Shown here: in pieces, positions 60,915 through 64,000 of the stretch
How positions within the stretch are numbered: the first letter of the stretch is position 1
Layout: every line of letters starts with the position of its first letter
Notes under the pieces: generated by a model
Seen by the model: only the letters and a program-made list of their open reading frames with translations
Database searches by the model: none
What the model was told of the DNA's origin: nothing
Assembly (NCBI RefSeq): GCF_000208865.1
Contig: NC_018395.1
Coordinates: 5,876,839-5,940,838 of the forward strand
Length of the DNA stretch: 64,000 nt
Direction of reading: 5' to 3'
Source of the DNA: Neospora caninum Liverpool
Lineage: Eukaryota; Apicomplexa; Conoidasida; Eucoccidiorida; Sarcocystidae
Made by a program: the position numbers and the translations under genes

Positions 60915-63155
60915 TGGCGAAAGCCATGCTCCCTTCACTTGCGGCGAACCCACCAAAGAGGAACTCTCTGTTCGACGATTGGCTTTTTGAACCGCTCAGT
61001 ATCAGTGGCATAGTCGCGTGAACTGCGCCGAAGCGTGGAAATCGTGAATCTGAGAAGGGGAATGTTTTGCGACATTCTAAGGTTCCAGCTGTCTTGATTA
61101 TTTTTCGTCCCCTGTCTTTTCGTTTGCAAGGCGCACATCAAAAACACATGGCAACACGAGACGCTTTATCAGCCAAATGGAGCGTGGCCATATCGTTGCA
61201 GCGACTGATTTCCTTACCTGTGCCGGCGCTTATGCTCTGCAGCACAAATAACAGCCCGGTCGCGACGCGCAGTGTTCTACTGCGAAATACGAGAGCTCTC
61301 CAGGGAAGGTCATATGGGTGATTTCCAGGCAAGCCGCCCATGCCTGATACACGTTTTTGTGCGCGGATAACTCTCATGTGGTCCTGCTTTGGTTAAAGAA
61401 GAACGTAGGCCAAAACGAGACACCAGAATACTCACAAGACCGCTATTCACTGGTCAGAACATAAGCTGCGGGGTCAGCGCAAAAACTCAAACAATTTACT
61501 TATCGACCACAAGACCAAGGTCGGCCTTTACATCGTCCTGTTAAATTCAAAACGGCAGAAAAAGCCCCGTGTCCACAAGAACGCAAGACAGCAAGCGTTC
61601 ACCGTCGCGTTCCCGGTGGATAAATCCCACGGGGTGAACTCGATGTCTTCCGTAGTTGCGTAACCTTTACATATGCAGCACTAGCGTCACTGACAATACA
61701 TACAAACAGTCGATCGTATGTCGGTCAATGGGAGGCGGAGAAAGGCGGGAGAGCGGTAGCAGCGGTTACGTCAAGGCGGTAACCTTGTCACCCTCTACTA
61801 TAACACTACTGCATTAAACAGCGTTGTGACGATCCACCCAGATTGACAAAAATCAATCGGTGCAAGAACTCAAAAAACTATATCGATTATTTCTCTGGAA
61901 TTACCGGATGTGCCGTCCGCTAAGGGCAGGTGTGTGGCGAACGATGTGGAATTATCGAAACACGGTGGGGTTTCATTACACGAGGCCGTTCTTTTGGTGT
62001 GGTTGGCCCGAAAAGCCTCCTTGCTATTGGGTGCCACAGGGCTTCTGAGGAAAAAGTGACTACAACTGCAGTGCAGTAGCGGAAGCGGATCTTCGTCGAA
62101 GTACAGCATAATGTACGCCCCAGACACATTCTGGCCCTCCCGTGCCTACGAAAGTTTAAAACAAAGTGTGTAAACATCATGGCAGCGGTGTGCTAATAGA
62201 AGACGGGATGCAGGTCAGAATCTCGGCTGTCTGGCAAACTGCTGATGGGACCGGTTATCCAAGAACATAAACACTGTCCCAGCAACAGGGCACACAGACA
62301 CACAGATGCTGGATGTTTCTCTCACGGGTTGTCGGATTCTCCACCATTGCACGATATTACTCGAGAATAAGGAACCGACAAGTTGTGACTTCACTCTTGC
62401 AGAAATGTGATTGGACAGAGCGACACTTGGGCTTCACGGAGTACAGCGAGTGTGAAATCCCGCGCAAACCCTTTCGTCGCGGCCTATGTCACAGCTCCTG
62501 ATACCCGCTTTATTTGGCACCTGTTGTGGTTTTTGCCGAAAAAGTACACATTTGACTACCAAGCTTTCTCGAGCCCTCTTTCCCGTTTGTTGTCGTCTCG
62601 GGGATATCGCCATCGCTGTGGCGCATCAGCACACGATGTGCAGCATTCAGGATCTTGCTTGTCCAGTTCCAGGAAAGTCCATGATTTAGACAAACCCTTT
62701 ATTTTATGTGACATCGAAAAACAAAATTGCTGAAGAGTTACTTCTGAAAATCAAATGCGGAAGGTAGACATGCGGAACATGGCGATGCTTTTTCTTGCGC
62801 GGATTACATGCAGTGATACTGGCACACACTCGAAGACGAACACAGTCCAGCGACAGATGTCCCACTGGTCGCCAGCCAAGAAAAACGTCCTATATTCCCA
62901 AACCCCTCGACGTTTTTCTGTTTTTTTGAGGACATGGAAAGTGAGCAAGATCAGTGAGCAATGTTTCTATGTCCTTCCCTATTCGCTTCTTAGGGAGATG
63001 CGGGATTTCCCTCGACAGCCCCCGTCACGCGTGACGGATTGGCGCAGATGCCTGCCTCCGGTTGTGCAGTCGATAAATATGCTCCTCGTCCCCTAATGTG
63101 GTGATTCGGCCTTCCGGTCGTCTTCGATGCTGTACACCTATTTTGGGTGGTTGCT
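60915..63155. other. Divergent promoter region
   Basis: About 2.2 kb between the secreted protein gene (-) and the inositol polyphosphate kinase gene (+), so it should hold both promoters and leaders. Frames up to 108 codons occur but lack protein-like composition or splice support. No tRNA or repeat is seen. Confidence 0.45.
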
Positions 63156-63945
63156 ATGGAAGATTGGATGACTGCAGAGTTAGCCGCCGGGCCGTGCCCG
63201 CAAGACAAGGGAGGCTGCGCGGCCGGCTTTTTTTGCAGTGGTCACGTGGATTCTAGTGGATCCCAAGCTGGGACACAACCTACCGGCAGCGAAATCAAGG
63301 CAGGCACGTGGCAGGCAACCCTAGCTGGGGGCCATGCGAAGAATTTCCGGTTTTCACGTGACGGATTGTACATCACCAAACGGACCCACACCCGCGAGAT
63401 CGAGTTCTATCGGTGGATCTATGACCTTGCAGGCACGCCTCTTCCCCAAAATCCGAGTGTCCACGACGAAAGCGACTTACCTAATACACAACAAAGTGAA
63501 CCAGGAAGCAGGCACGGAAAGGCGTCGGGGGCAGCCTCTCCTACACCGGCTTCTGACGAAGCTTCAGGGGCAAACGAGCAGCCCTGTCTTCAGCGTTTGA
63601 TCTCCACTGATCGTTCATCTGCAAGTCCGCGCCTGGACAAATCAGGGAAAACGGAAGAAGCCTCTCTCATGTCCAAGAACGGTTTCTCGCAAAACGAATG
63701 GCCCCCGAACGCGAAAAGGATCGATACAGAGAATCAGGCGCGAGCTCTGAAACCCTGGATTCCGGGCGTCGTCTGTGCTTCAGTCGCACGTGCTGGGGAT
63801 GTTCCCGACTCAAGCGGGGGCTCCGCTGAGTCAAATGAGCCTGAAAAAGGGGACACTGGCGGGGACGGGAGGAAACGAGGAATTCTTGTCCTCGCTAACA
63901 TTCTCCATGGCATGAGATGGCCGGTTGTTGTGGACCTGAAAATGG
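63156..63945 (+). CDS. Inositol polyphosphate kinase, first exon (runs off window)
   Basis: The kinase family phosphorylates inositol phosphates (IP3K, IPMK and IP6K) using ATP. The start is ATG at 63156 (MEDWMTAELA). The exon is 263 codons plus one base and ends at a GTAAGC donor at 63946. It contains LAGGHAKNFRFSRDGLYITK near residues 60-80, then EIEFYRWIYDLAGTPLP, matching the family's N-lobe. A long disordered insertion, rich in Ser, Glu and Gly, follows. After that come IPGVVC and, at the exon end, ILHGMRWPVVVDLKMG, which contains the family signature PxxxDxKxG with the last glycine codon split by the intron. The catalytic SLL and IDF motifs must lie in exons beyond the window. The insertion between FYR and IPG is longer than in yeast or animal members. 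IPMK or IP6K subtype cannot be decided from this exon. Confidence 0.85.
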
Positions 63946-64000
63946 GTAAGCAAAATCACGTTGATACACGCAGACATGTCTTCAACAATCCCGTTCTGGC

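Noticed and set aside
1..64000. tRNA or rRNA genes
   Set aside because: A visual search for T-loop GTTCGA contexts with pairable arms found none; a covariance-model scan would be needed to be certain.

Overview
The window reads as nuclear DNA of a tissue-cyst coccidian, most likely Toxoplasma gondii or a close relative (Hammondia or Neospora). The grounds are an ApiAP2 factor with an ACDC domain, GT-AG introns of roughly 50 to 1000 nt, GC-rich exons, long untranslated leaders, and many TA/TG microsatellites and G-tracts outside exons. There is no sign of operons, CRISPR, insertion sequences or organellar DNA. Gene models were assembled by hand from reading frame, splice consensus and phase compatibility. 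No homology search was run, so family names rest on motifs seen by eye.

Layout. 1-7079 (+): a long leader and a three-exon ApiAP2 gene with an AP2 domain and a C-terminal ACDC domain. 11107-18290 (+): a nine-exon ATM1-like mitochondrial ABC half-transporter. 21101-25349 (-): a two-exon, about 1270-residue, leucine-rich protein of unknown function that converges on the transporter. 25.5-36.3 kb: a gene-poor AT-richer stretch with a small membrane protein on the minus strand (31792-32772) and weak exon candidates. 36373-37302 (+): a one-exon secreted helical protein. 40300-42782 (-): the AMPK beta subunit (six exons). 45520-49577 (-): a La-family RNA-binding protein carrying a DUF3223 domain (six exons). 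52726-56944 (-): an ankyrin-BTB protein (nine exons). About 57359-58072 (+): a probable small tail-anchored membrane protein. 59142-60914 (-): a one-exon secreted protein with a coiled coil. 63156 to the window end (+): the first exon of an inositol polyphosphate kinase.

The genes are independently transcribed housekeeping, signalling and regulatory genes. Two encode nutrient and energy signalling proteins (AMPK beta, inositol polyphosphate kinase), one is linked to iron-sulfur export from mitochondria (ATM1), and two act in gene expression (ApiAP2, La). The two secreted proteins have no recognisable family and could be parasite-specific. Points of most interest are the La plus DUF3223 architecture, the ankyrin-BTB gene, a 48-bp perfect palindrome at a TA tract, long sense-strand G-runs inside introns of three genes, and a diverged duplicate of about 150 bp at 20.2-20.7 kb.
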